From positions 124,001 through 188,000 of the forward strand of contig NZ_JAAGLU010000008.1 in assembly GCF_010550245.1 (NCBI RefSeq): a DNA stretch of 64,000 bases, in the 5' to 3' direction. Source of the DNA: Streptomyces sp. SID12501. GTDB lineage: Bacteria > Actinomycetota > Actinomycetes > Streptomycetales > Streptomycetaceae. Below are positions 1 through 10,357 of this stretch, one piece after another; position 1 is the first letter of the stretch, and every line of letters starts with the position of its first letter. A model generated the notes under the pieces. It had not been told where the DNA came from. It saw only the letters and a list, made by a program, of their open reading frames with translations, and made no database searches. The translations under genes were made by a program, and so were the position numbers.

Positions 1-2
1 AT

Positions 3-2594
<2,592 letters not shown>

Positions 2595-2618
2595 CGGACG
2601 GGGTAACCAGCAGGCCAG

Positions 2619-2650
2619 AGGGCGGCGTTCCGGATACGGGACGCCGCCCT
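2619..2650. terminator. Hairpin terminator between convergent genes
   Basis: Perfect 10-bp inverted repeat AGGGCGGCGT / ACGCCGCCCT with a 12-nt loop. It lies in the 82-bp gap between the M36 peptidase and the convergent mannanase, so it can stop transcription from both sides. Confidence 0.7.
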
Positions 2651-2676
2651 TCGGCGATTGCCACGGATGACGCGGA

Positions 2677-4389
2677 TCAACTCGTCGTGCAGGTGGTGCC
2701 GTTGAGGGTGAAGGTGGTCGGCGCCGGGTTCGTCGCCCCCTTCGCTCCGATGAAGCCGACCGAGACCGAGCCGGCGGCCGGGATCGTGGCCGTGTAGGAG
2801 GCGGGTACGACGCTCACGTTGGCGCCGCTCTGAGTGGGCGTACCGCCCCACATGTTGTTGATCGTCTGGCCGCCCGCGAAGGCGAAGCCCAGCGTCCAGT
2901 TGGTGAGGGCGGTCGTGCCCGTGTTGCGCAGGGTGATGTCACCCTGGAAACCGCCCTGCCACTCACCGACGACGCGGTAGGCGACGGAGCAACTGACTCC
3001 GGGGGTGCCGCCGCCCGGGGACGTGGTGACGCTCACAGTGGCCGAGCGGGCCGAACGGTTGCCGGCCGCGTCCCGTGCGTACACGGCGAAGGTGTATGCG
3101 GTGGCCCCGGTGAGGCCGGTCACGGTGACCGTGTTGGTGGCGGAGGAGGCGGCTGCCGTCTCCGTGGTGCCGTTGACGCGGACGACGTCGTAGCCGGCGA
3201 TGCCAACGTTGTCGGTTGCCGCGGTCCAGGTCAGGGTGGTCGACGTGGCGGTGGTCGCGGATGCTGTCGGCGTGCCGGGGGCGGTCGGGGCCTGGGTGTC
3301 GGTGCCCGTGCCGCCGCCGTAGATCGTGGCCTCCTTGGAGGTCTGGGCGATGCCGTTGGCGCCGTTGAAGATGCGCTGGCCCCAGGTGCTGAGCTGCTTC
3401 GGGTCGAAGCCGATCGACAGGTCGAGGATCGGGTCCGTGTTGCCGCTCCACGACCAGGCCAGATAGCCCAGCTTCAACTGCTGGGCGGTCGCCATCATGG
3501 TGTCCTCGTCCGGATCGCCCCACTGGTCGGCCGGGCCGCCGAACTCACCGATCAGGATGGGGAGTTTGGCCGTGACGAAGGCGTTGAGGTAGTCCGTGAT
3601 CTCCGCCGCCGTGTCGAAGACGCTGTACATGTGGATCGAGAAGATCAGGTTGCCGGTGGTGTCGGCGTCGTACACGGACTGGGCGTTGGCGCGCATGACG
3701 CCCTGCCAGTCCTGGCCCCAGTTGGGCGCGTCCACCATGATCGTGTGCTGGAAGCCGGCGGCGCGCAGTTTCTGTACGGCGGCGACGGTGGGGGCCGTCC
3801 AGCCGGCCGGATCGGTGTTGCCCCAGGGCTCGTTGCCGATGTTGATGATGACGTAGTTCTCTTGACCGGCGAGCACGCTCTTGAGGCCGATCCAGTAGTC
3901 GGCCGCCTCGTCGAGTGTCCCGGCGGCGGTGTCCTCGCCGTAGCCGGTGGTGTCGTGCACCTCCAGTACGCAGATCAGGCGGTTGGCCTTGCACTGCGCG
4001 ACGACGGCGGCCACGTCGTCGGCGGTGTTCTTGGTCCAGCGGTGCCCGTCGGCGAGGACGACGCGGACGGTGTTGGCGCCCAACGCCTTGACGTCCCTGA
4101 GGGATTGGGTCTGGGTCGGGTACCAGGTGTGGGCATGGTTGACGCCCCGCATCACGAAGTCGTTGCCGTTGCCTTCGAGGAGACGGCCCCCCGAGATGTG
4201 CAGGCCGGTGGCTAAGGCGGCGGGCCGCTGCTCGGCCTGGGCGGCGCCCGGGGCAAGCACCAGGAGGCCGAGGATCGTGGCGAGCCCGGTCAGCAGGACG
4301 GTTATGGGGTTCTTTCGCGTGGTGCCTCTTGTCGTGCTTCGTGTCGTGCTTCGTGTCGTGCCTTTTGTCGTGCTTCTCGTTGTTCTCAC
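2677..4389 (-). CDS. Secreted GH5 beta-mannanase with FN3 and CBM2 domains
   Basis: Extracellular endo-beta-mannanase-like enzyme (570 aa). A basic N-terminus (RSTTRSTTRGTT repeats) precedes a hydrophobic signal peptide ending APGAAQA. The GH5 (subfamily 8-like) catalytic domain spans about residues 50-355, with the acid/base Glu in INIGNEPWGN and the nucleophile Glu in ILIGEFGG. A fibronectin-III domain (about 370-463) and a Cys-flanked CBM2 module (about 468-570) follow. The GTG start at 4389 is chosen because GGAG sits 5 nt upstream; a longer frame to 4509 would run through the CebR box and encode unrelated residues. Cellulase activity instead of mannanase is possible, but the domain order and length match Streptomyces mannanases. 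Confidence 0.9.
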   Translation of the reverse strand: MRTTRSTTKGTTRSTTRSTTRGTTRKNPITVLLTGLATILGLLVLAPGAAQAEQRPAALATGLHISGGRLLEGNGNDFVMRGVNHAHTWYPTQTQSLRDVKALGANTVRVVLADGHRWTKNTADDVAAVVAQCKANRLICVLEVHDTTGYGEDTAAGTLDEAADYWIGLKSVLAGQENYVIINIGNEPWGNTDPAGWTAPTVAAVQKLRAAGFQHTIMVDAPNWGQDWQGVMRANAQSVYDADTTGNLIFSIHMYSVFDTAAEITDYLNAFVTAKLPILIGEFGGPADQWGDPDEDTMMATAQQLKLGYLAWSWSGNTDPILDLSIGFDPKQLSTWGQRIFNGANGIAQTSKEATIYGGGTGTDTQAPTAPGTPTASATTATSTTLTWTAATDNVGIAGYDVVRVNGTTETAAASSATNTVTVTGLTGATAYTFAVYARDAAGNRSARSATVSVTTSPGGGTPGVSCSVAYRVVGEWQGGFQGDITLRNTGTTALTNWTLGFAFAGGQTINNMWGGTPTQSGANVSVVPASYTATIPAAGSVSVGFIGAKGATNPAPTTFTLNGTTCTTS

Positions 4390-4452
4390 TGCGACTCCAG
4401 GGAGTGAGCGCGAAGAAACTTCAGCATCAGAAGGAACGCGGGAGGGGAAATG

Positions 4453-4466
4453 TGGGAGCGCTCCCA
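4453..4466. promoter_or_regulatory. CebR-type operator
   Basis: The perfect 14-bp palindrome TGGGAGCGCTCCCA matches the known CebR binding site, the cellobiose/cellotriose-responsive LacI repressor of Streptomyces. It sits 64 bp upstream of the mannanase start, so the mannanase is probably induced by cello-oligosaccharides. Confidence 0.88.
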
Positions 4467-4505
4467 TAAACCCACCGCGACAGGGACACGTCAAGGTGTC
4501 GCGCA

Positions 4506-5519
4506 TCATCCCGCGCTGGAGCGCGAGTTGCGGAAGGTACGGCGGTACGCGTCCGGGGGCACGCCGATCGTGCGGTTGAAGTGGCGGCGCAGTGTCGTGG
4601 CGGTGCCCATGCCGACGGCCTCCGCGATGGCGTCGACACTGTCACCGGTGGCTTCCAGCAGCTCCTGGGCGCGCCGGATCCGCTGGGTGAGCAGCCATTG
4701 CAGCGGGGTGGTGCCGGTGACCGTACGGAAGTGGCGGCCGAGGTGGCGCGAGCTCATGTTCGCCCGGCGGGCCAGGTCCTCCACGGTCAGCGGGCGGTCG
4801 AGCCTTTCGATCGCCCAGGGGAACAGGTCGGCGAGCGGATGGTCGTCCTGGGCGGGCACCGGCGCGGTGACGAACTGCGCCTGCCCGCCTGCCCGGTGCG
4901 GGGGTACGACGAGGCGGCGGGCGACGGTGTTGGCGATCGCCGAGCCGTGGTCGAGGCGTACGAGGTGCAGGCACAAATCCATCGAGGCCGCCTTGCCGGC
5001 GGAGGTGAGGACACGGCCGTTGTCGCTGCCGTTGTCGACGTAGAGGACGTCCGGATCGACCTCCACCCCAGGGTGACGGGCGGCCAGGACATCGGTGTGC
5101 GCCCAGTGCGTGGTCGCGCGCCGCCCGTCCAGCAGTCCGGCGGCGGCCAGCACGAACGCGCCCGTGCACAGCGAGGCGACGCGTGCTCCCGCCTCGTGGG
5201 CCGCGCGCACCGCGTCGACCAGCTCGGCGGGCGGCGTCTGGTCGACGTCGGCCCAGCCGGGGACGATCACCGTGTCGGCGTACGGGAGACGGTCGAGGCC
5301 GGAGTCGGGTTCCAGGAGGAATCTGCCGGCGCGGATCGGGCCGGGGCCGCAGAGGGCGACGTCGTACCAGGGGTCGACCAAGTGGGAGAGATCGGAGCCG
5401 AAGACCTCGTAGGCGATGCCGAGTTCGAAGTGGAGCATGCCGTCGGTGACGGCGATCGCGACTGTCCTCGTACCCATCCCCGCGCCCATCCCCGCGCCCG
5501 TCCCCATACCCATTTCCAT
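4506..5519 (-). CDS. GlxA-family transcriptional regulator (DJ-1/PfpI + AraC HTH)
   Basis: Regulator with an N-terminal DJ-1/PfpI-like domain (TVAIAVTDGMLHFELG, later VASLCTGAFVLAAAGLLDGR with the nucleophile-elbow Cys) and a C-terminal AraC/XylS double helix-turn-helix (SSRHLGRHFRTVTGTTPLQW, then DAIAEAVGMGTATTLRRHF). Such proteins usually control a neighbouring catabolic or stress gene; the divergent oxidoreductase at 5615 is the obvious candidate. The start is uncertain: the N-terminus is a Met/Gly repeat (MEMGMGTGAGMGAGMGT) offering several in-frame ATGs, and ATG at 5477 directly before GTRTVAIAV is equally plausible. The last codons overlap the mannanase promoter region but not its operator. 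Confidence 0.88.
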   Translation of the reverse strand: MEMGMGTGAGMGAGMGTRTVAIAVTDGMLHFELGIAYEVFGSDLSHLVDPWYDVALCGPGPIRAGRFLLEPDSGLDRLPYADTVIVPGWADVDQTPPAELVDAVRAAHEAGARVASLCTGAFVLAAAGLLDGRRATTHWAHTDVLAARHPGVEVDPDVLYVDNGSDNGRVLTSAGKAASMDLCLHLVRLDHGSAIANTVARRLVVPPHRAGGQAQFVTAPVPAQDDHPLADLFPWAIERLDRPLTVEDLARRANMSSRHLGRHFRTVTGTTPLQWLLTQRIRRAQELLEATGDSVDAIAEAVGMGTATTLRRHFNRTIGVPPDAYRRTFRNSRSSAG

Positions 5520-5520
5520 G

Positions 5521-5551
5521 TCCGGAATTGTACGTGGCATGTCGTTCCGGA
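5521..5551. promoter_or_regulatory. Inverted repeat between GlxA-type regulator and divergent gene
   Basis: Arms TCCGGAA (5521-5527) and TTCCGGA (5545-5551) are exact complements separated by 17 bp. Its place between two divergent starts makes it a candidate operator for the regulator; this assignment is inference. Confidence 0.4.
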
Positions 5552-5614
5552 CACTCGTGCGGATCGGGCGTCGCGGTCAGGATGGCAACAGTTGAAACGC
5601 GACGGGGAGAAGAC

Positions 5615-6670
5615 ATGGGATCGGTATCGGGGCAGGCAGTTGTGGTGTTCGGCGCGTACGGGCACACCGGGCGTTTCGTGGTCGCGGAGCTGCTGGAGCG
5701 TGGGTACGTCCCGATCCTCGCCGGGCGGGACCCGGATCAACTAGGCAATCTGGCACAGGAGTTGACCGTGTTCCGCCCGGGGCTCGATGTACGACCGGCG
5801 TCGGTCGACGACCCGGGGGCGCTGGACCGCGCGCTGGCCGGAGCGGCGGCCGCGATCAACTGCGCCGGGCCCTTCGCGGCGACGGCGGCGCCGGTGATCG
5901 AGGCGGCGCTGCGGGCCGGGATCCCGTATGTGGACGTGGCGGCCGAGATCGAGGCCAACCTCGACACGTTCACGCACTTCGCGGAGCGTGCCCGTGCCGC
6001 GAACGCCCTGGTGATCCCCGCGATGGCCTTCTTCGGCGGCCTCAGCGACCTGCTGGTCACCGCGGCGATGGGCGACTGGACGTCGGCCGACGAGGCGCAC
6101 ATCGCGTACGGGCTGAGCAGCTGGCACCCCACCGCCGGGACGCGCACCGCGGGCGCGGTCTCCCGGGACCGCAGGAACGGCCGCCGGGTCCGCTACAGCG
6201 GAGGGCGCCTGGAGTACCACGACGACGCGCTGCCGACCCTGAAGTGGTCCTTCCCGGACCCGATGGGGCCCCGGGAGGTGATCGGCGAGTTCTCCATGGC
6301 CGACGTCGTCACCGTCCCCAGCCACCTGACCATTCCCGAGGTACGCGGCTACATGGCGGCGGACGCGGCCAGGGAACTGTCGGCCCCGGACACCCCGGCA
6401 CCGGTCGCGGTCGACGAGGACGGGCGGTCCGCGCAGACGTTCGTCGTGGACGTCGTCGTACGGGCCGGGGGCGTGGAACGGCGTGCGGTGGCGCGCGGGC
6501 GGGACATCTACGCGGTCAGCGCGCCGCTGGCGGTGGAGGCGGTGGAGCGGGTACTGACGGGACGTACGCGGACGGTCGGTGTCGCGTCCGCCGGGGCGGC
6601 CTTCGACGCGGTCGACTTTCTGGGCGCTCTGTCCGAGTCCAAGCACATCTCGCTCGAACTGTTCCGGTAG
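5615..6670 (+). CDS. Saccharopine dehydrogenase-like NAD(P)-binding protein
   Basis: Oxidoreductase-like protein (351 aa) with an N-terminal Rossmann motif VVVFGAYGHTGRFV, the pattern of the saccharopine dehydrogenase/trans-acting enoyl reductase group, and a fold continuing with AAAINCAGPFA and VDVAAEIEA. Start at ATG 5615 is preferred because GGGGAG lies 6-12 nt upstream and the Rossmann strand begins ten residues later; the longer frame from 5528 adds unlikely residues and overlaps the regulator's 5' end. Substrate is unknown. Divergent from the GlxA-type gene, so co-regulation is likely. Confidence 0.82.
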   Translation: MGSVSGQAVVVFGAYGHTGRFVVAELLERGYVPILAGRDPDQLGNLAQELTVFRPGLDVRPASVDDPGALDRALAGAAAAINCAGPFAATAAPVIEAALRAGIPYVDVAAEIEANLDTFTHFAERARAANALVIPAMAFFGGLSDLLVTAAMGDWTSADEAHIAYGLSSWHPTAGTRTAGAVSRDRRNGRRVRYSGGRLEYHDDALPTLKWSFPDPMGPREVIGEFSMADVVTVPSHLTIPEVRGYMAADAARELSAPDTPAPVAVDEDGRSAQTFVVDVVVRAGGVERRAVARGRDIYAVSAPLAVEAVERVLTGRTRTVGVASAGAAFDAVDFLGALSESKHISLELFR

Positions 6671-6686
6671 GCGGCAGGAGCCCGTG

Positions 6687-8107
6687 TCAGGTCCTGCGCC
6701 AGGCGCCGAGCAGTTCCTCGGGCCCGTATGCCGCCTGGAGCCCGGAACAGCTGACCCCGTTGCGGGAGACCGCGACGAGCGGTACGGGCTCGCCGGTGAT
6801 CGCCGCCCGGTGCTTCTGCAGCGCGGCCAGGTCGTGGTTGTCGAACGCGGAGTTCTCCAGCCACTTGACCGAGCCGAGGAAGAGCAACTGCTTGGCCACC
6901 GGCTGCCGGTCGGCACCCACGAGGTCGATCTCGATGTCGTTGCTGCGGGTCCAGTACCCGCCGATCGCCGGGGCAGCGGGCAGGGGCCCGTCCGGGAGGA
7001 GGCGGGCGAGGGATTCCCGGACCAGGGGCTCGATCGCGCGGCCCCGCCAGCTCGTCCACTGTTCCTCGATCCGGCCAAGGGTGAGATCCCCTCTCATCCG
7101 CTCGATCTCCGCCATGTGCGGATCCAGGAACGCGAGCCAGAACCGCAGGTAGGGGTCGGCCACTCGGTAGCGGCGTTCCTTCGACGGCCTCAGCGAGAGG
7201 GGCAGTTCGGCTGCCACGACCCGTTTCTCGGTCAGGACGTCCGTGGCCCGGGTGAGGGTGGTGTGGGAGATGCCGCCGGCGGCGCGCGCGATGTTGGTGA
7301 AGGTTCGCTCGCCGGTCCCGATCGCCCGTAGGACTTCCCCGCTCATCGCTTGTGGTGGAAACTCCGCGGCCAGTGAGCGCTCGGCGGAGACCAGCAGCGC
7401 GGAGATCGGATTGTCGAGGGAGTCTCGGAGGAACTCCACATATCCGCTCCGGGCCGCCATTCCGCACAGATCAGCGGGAGGCCGCCGGTGATCAGGGTGG
7501 CGTCGAAGGCGGCAGCGGGTTCGAGGCCGAGCATCTCGCCGATGTCGGCCGGGTTCAGCGGCCCCACGACCATCTCCCTCCCCCGCTGATGGAAGGGACG
7601 GTCGTAGCTGTTCAGCGCCTCCATCATCGACAGGTCGGATCCGACGAGGAGGAGAAGCACCGGCTTGCGGCTGAGCAGACGGTCCCACGCCCGCTGCAGC
7701 ATGCCCTCGAAGGCGTCGATGCGGTCCATGAGATACGGCACCTCGTCGATGACGACCACGCTCGGGCGGTCGTCGGGCAGAACCTCGGCAAGCAACCTGA
7801 AGGCCGCGTTCCACTGCACCGGGATCTCCTCCGCGAACAGCTCCCGCCCAGGCAGGGTGGACCGGGCGACGCCGTCGAGAAGCTCCGTCAGCTCGTCCTC
7901 CGCCGTACCGCCCGCCGCGGTGAAGAAGAGGTACGGCGTCTCGGTGCGCCGGAGAAACTCCTCGACGAGGCTGGACTTGCCGACCCGGCGCCTGCCCCGC
8001 ATGAGAATGCACTGGCCTGGTTTGGCCGACCCGGCGGCGTCCCGAACGGACTGAAGGGCAGTGCGGAGCACGGCCAGCTCGCGGTCCCTGCTGATGAAGC
8101 GACGCAT
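6687..8107 (-). pseudogene. AAA/archaeal-type ATPase with DUF234 nuclease-like C-terminus, frameshifted
   Basis: One gene in two frames. The 5' frame (8107 to about 7441) encodes a P-loop ATPase: SRDRELAVLRTAL, Walker A region MRGRRRVGKSSLVEEFL, Walker B VVVIDEVPYLMD, sensor LLLLVGSDLSMME, then GGLPLICAEW. The 3' frame (about 7442 to 6687) continues the same family with VEFLRDSLDNPISAL, a winged helix (NIARAAGGISHTTLTRATDVL) and a PD-(D/E)XK-like segment (DIEIDLVG...LFLGSVKW). The frames differ by what one missing base near 7441 would give (GAT ATG TGG AGT against expected ...GTG GAG TTC). Both halves lack other lesions, so this is a recent mutation or a sequencing error. Function of the family is unclear; toxin-like or stress-related roles have been suggested. 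Confidence 0.85.
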
Positions 8108-8115
8108 GAGAAGAC

Positions 8116-8174
8116 CCCCGTAGGCGATAGTATCGGTAGCGATACTATCGCCATCAATACCATTGCCTACGGGG
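8116..8174. promoter_or_regulatory. Nested inverted repeats upstream of the DUF234-type ATPase
   Basis: Two nested palindromes. The inner one is CGATAGTATCG (8125-8135) and CGATACTATCG (8140-8150) around a GTAG spacer, perfect over 11 bp. The outer one is CCCCGTAGGC (8116-8125) and GCCTACGGGG (8165-8174). The block begins only 8 bp from the ATPase ATG, so it may be an operator or a structured leader. It also has unusually low GC for the window. Confidence 0.6.
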
Positions 8175-8209
8175 CATGCTCGACTTGTTCTACGCCGTTC
8201 GAGGCGGCC

Positions 8210-8512
8210 CTAACGAGCCCAAGGCGGTGTGATGGTGCTGCCGTCGGCCAGTTCGGAGCCCGCCGAAGCCACCGCCGCGTCGCCGACGCCGAGTTCGGCG
8301 CTCTCGCCGCCGATGGTGAGCCGGAGGCGACCGGAGAGGACGTAGAACGTTTCCTCGTGACTGATCGTATGGGCCGGGCCCACCATTCCGGCCGGGACCT
8401 CGGTGCGCCAGGCGGCGAGGTCCCGGCTGCCCGTGTCCGGACGGACGTAGGAGACGAAGCGGCCACCGTGGATCTCGTGCGCGACGGCCTCGGTGCTGCG
8501 GATGAAAGGCAT
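8210..8512 (-). CDS. Small cupin-domain protein
   Basis: Single-domain cupin of 100 residues. The cupin motif 1 is visible as GPAHTISHEETFYVLSGRLRLTIGG and motif 2 as LGVGDAAVASAGSEL, although the metal-binding His set is incomplete in motif 2. Start at 8512 follows GGGG-rich RBS AAAAAAGGGGCTGAC. It is divergent from the MarR gene at 8581 and both starts flank two MarR-type boxes, so it is very likely the regulated target. Role unknown; small cupins of this kind are often linked to aromatic or quinone metabolism. Confidence 0.85.
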   Translation of the reverse strand: MPFIRSTEAVAHEIHGGRFVSYVRPDTGSRDLAAWRTEVPAGMVGPAHTISHEETFYVLSGRLRLTIGGESAELGVGDAAVASAGSELADGSTITPPWAR

Positions 8513-8528
8513 GTCAGCCCCTTTTTTA

Positions 8529-8564
8529 GACAAGTAGCTTGTCCATAAAGACAAGCAGCTTGCC
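8529..8564. promoter_or_regulatory. Tandem MarR-type operators
   Basis: Box 1 is GACAAGTAGCTTGTC (8529-8543), a perfect palindrome around TAG. Box 2 is GACAAGCAGCTTGCC (8550-8564), with one mismatch. Their starts are 21 bp apart, two helical turns, so two dimers would bind the same face. They lie between the cupin and MarR starts. Confidence 0.82.
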
Positions 8565-8580
8565 GAGTTATAGTCAAGCC

Positions 8581-9021
8581 ATGGATGACGCTCTCGCCTT
8601 CTCCGCACTGGTGCTGGCACTCTCCGGACAGTTGGTGCAGGAGATCCACGCCGGCGTGTCCGAGCAGGGATTCGAGGATTTGCGGCCCGCGCACGGCTTC
8701 GCGTTCGTCCGCATCTCCCTGGGCGGTGCCACCACGGCCGCGCTGGCCGAACATCTGGGGGTGACCAAGCAGGCCGCCGCCCAACTGGTCGAGGAGCTGG
8801 TCCGCAAGGGGTACGTGGTGCGGCATCCGCACCCCCACGATGCCCGCGCCCGGCTCCTGGAACTGACCGAGGCCGGCTGGGCCGCCACTCGCGCCGCCGA
8901 TCAGGCGGCCCGGGCTGCCGTCGCACCCTGGCGAGAGGCGCTGGGCGAGGCACGCTTCAGCGAACTCGTCGCCGACCTGACCCGGCTCACGCCACCGGGG
9001 CCGATCCGCCCCGCCTGGTGA
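8581..9021 (+). CDS. MarR-family transcriptional regulator
   Basis: Winged-helix regulator of 146 residues from ATG 8581. The DNA-binding helices are LAEHLGVTKQAAAQLVEELVRKGYV and the wing carries HPHPHDARARLLELTEAG, the classical MarR signature. The in-frame ATG at 8539 would place the start inside operator box 1, so the internal ATG is preferred. It should repress itself and the divergent cupin gene through the tandem boxes. The ligand cannot be told from sequence. Confidence 0.92.
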   Translation: MDDALAFSALVLALSGQLVQEIHAGVSEQGFEDLRPAHGFAFVRISLGGATTAALAEHLGVTKQAAAQLVEELVRKGYVVRHPHPHDARARLLELTEAGWAATRAADQAARAAVAPWREALGEARFSELVADLTRLTPPGPIRPAW

Positions 9022-9135
9022 GCCGGCCGGCCACCTGCCTGGACTGTCGCAGGGGGCCCAGGCTCTCGTTCGTCACCCACCGATCCTGGACAGCCTCTCC
9101 TCACTCGCGGGATGTGCCGCTCCGCCGGTCACCGA

Positions 9136-9633
9136 TCAGCCGGGGCCAGAATCCTGGCCCGGGAAGAAGTCGGCGCTTTGGACGTACTCCATCGCCTTGG
9201 TGAACTCCGGGTCGCCGAGGCGGCTTTCCATGTCCTGCGGGCTCAGCTCCTCCACGCGGGTCTGGATCCAGTACAGGTTGCCCAACGGATCGCGCACCCG
9301 GCCGACCCGGTCTCCGAAGAACAGATGAGTGACCTCGGTGACCGAGGTGCCGCCGGCCGCGACCGCCTGACGGTGCACGGCGTCGGCGTCCTCGACGTAG
9401 AGGCGGAGGAAGCCAGGGGTCGGCGGCCACTCCGGCCGCGCGTCGAACATCATCACCACCGAGTCACCGATCCGCACCTCCGCATGCTCGATGCTGCCGT
9501 CCTTGCCGGCCAGACACGCGAGCTCCTCCGCGCCGAACGCCCTCTTCATGAAGTCGATGAGCCGCACCGTGTCGCGAGAGATGATCCATGGCGTCACGGT
9601 GGCATAGCCCTGGGGAACCGGGTTCACGGACAT
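9136..9633 (-). CDS. VOC (glyoxalase/PhnB-like) family protein
   Basis: Vicinal-oxygen-chelate fold protein of 165 residues, PhnB-like subgroup: it opens TPWIISRDTVRLIDFMKRAFGAEE and has HAEVRIGDSVVMMFD and DRVGRVRDPLGNLYWIQTR near the C-terminus. Start at 9633 follows AGGAGG with a 7-nt spacer. These proteins include bleomycin-binding, glyoxalase and dioxygenase members, and the reaction of this one cannot be assigned. It is followed by 110 bp without a gene before the MarR gene's end. Confidence 0.88.
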   Translation of the reverse strand: MSVNPVPQGYATVTPWIISRDTVRLIDFMKRAFGAEELACLAGKDGSIEHAEVRIGDSVVMMFDARPEWPPTPGFLRLYVEDADAVHRQAVAAGGTSVTEVTHLFFGDRVGRVRDPLGNLYWIQTRVEELSPQDMESRLGDPEFTKAMEYVQSADFFPGQDSGPG

Positions 9634-9853
9634 CTGACCGCCTCCTGAAGTGCGTGCGAGTGCCTCGACGTGACGACGACGCTAGCTCTCAAGTAGGTCA
9701 GAAGCTGTCCTAGAACACGCGTGACGGGTGGCAGCGCACAGCACCCTCATGAATGCCGTTGAATTCCATCCAGAACGAGTGCGCCGCTCACCCGCCCACA
9801 GCGTCGTTCGTCATGGTCGTCCGCCTCTACTCCTGGAAGGTGGACAACCCCCC

Positions 9854-10357
9854 ATGAAGCAAATCGCCAAACAGGCGGTCCTGGCCGCGCTTACGTTCGT
9901 CGCGGTGACGGCCTCACTCACCGTAGGCGCGACGAGCGCGTTCGCGATCAACGAAGGCACGTGCAGCCGGACCGACTTCCTGCAGATCACCATCCACCGG
10001 CCCGGCGAGGACTCACAGATGCGGTGTTACGCCAACGCCGGAGAGGCCAACCTGATCTCCACGAACTGGTGGGTCACCCGGATCTCGACCGGCAACAACC
10101 GCGTCCAGTGGCTCGGGGACGGAAGCTGGCAGCCAGCTGCGGGGATCGACAAGTGGACCGTCATGACCTGGCCGAACCACCCCGGCGGGGTCAGCATCAA
10201 CAAGGTCAGGATCCTCCGAGGGCACCGGCTAGCCGTATGGCCGGCCGGGGACGGCGATCCTGCCGGTCGCCGTCCCGCCGGTTTGGCCACCTTGCCGCAG
10301 CCCCCGGACCGACGAACCGCAGTGCCGCCGGTGATTCAGGCCGACCGCACACGGTGA
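9854..10357 (+). CDS. Secreted beta/gamma-crystallin-like (antifungal/killer-toxin-like) protein with aberrant C-terminal extension
   Basis: ATG 9854 (after AAGGTGG) starts a signal peptide (MKQIAKQAVLAALTFVAVT... ending TSAFA). The mature part INEGTCSRTDFLQI...MRCYANAGEANL...NHPGGVSINKVRIL resembles Streptomyces AFP1/SKLP-type beta/gamma-crystallin proteins, which are about 85-90 residues and bind or damage fungal walls and membranes. That family normally ends right after the last strand; here translation continues for 46 residues of Pro/Arg-rich sequence, through a strong terminator hairpin and into the 3' end of the convergent phosphotransferase. The codon where a stop is expected is CGA (10217-10219), one transition from TGA. 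The extension is therefore probably stop-loss read-through. Confidence 0.78.
   Translation: MKQIAKQAVLAALTFVAVTASLTVGATSAFAINEGTCSRTDFLQITIHRPGEDSQMRCYANAGEANLISTNWWVTRISTGNNRVQWLGDGSWQPAAGIDKWTVMTWPNHPGGVSINKVRILRGHRLAVWPAGDGDPAGRRPAGLATLPQPPDRRTAVPPVIQADRTR
10248..10276 (+). terminator. Terminator-like hairpin inside the extended crystallin-like frame
   Basis: Perfect 10-bp arms GGGACGGCGA (10248-10257) and TCGCCGTCCC (10267-10276) with a 9-nt loop. Its position is right for a gene ending near 10219, and wrong for one ending at 10357. Confidence 0.65.
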
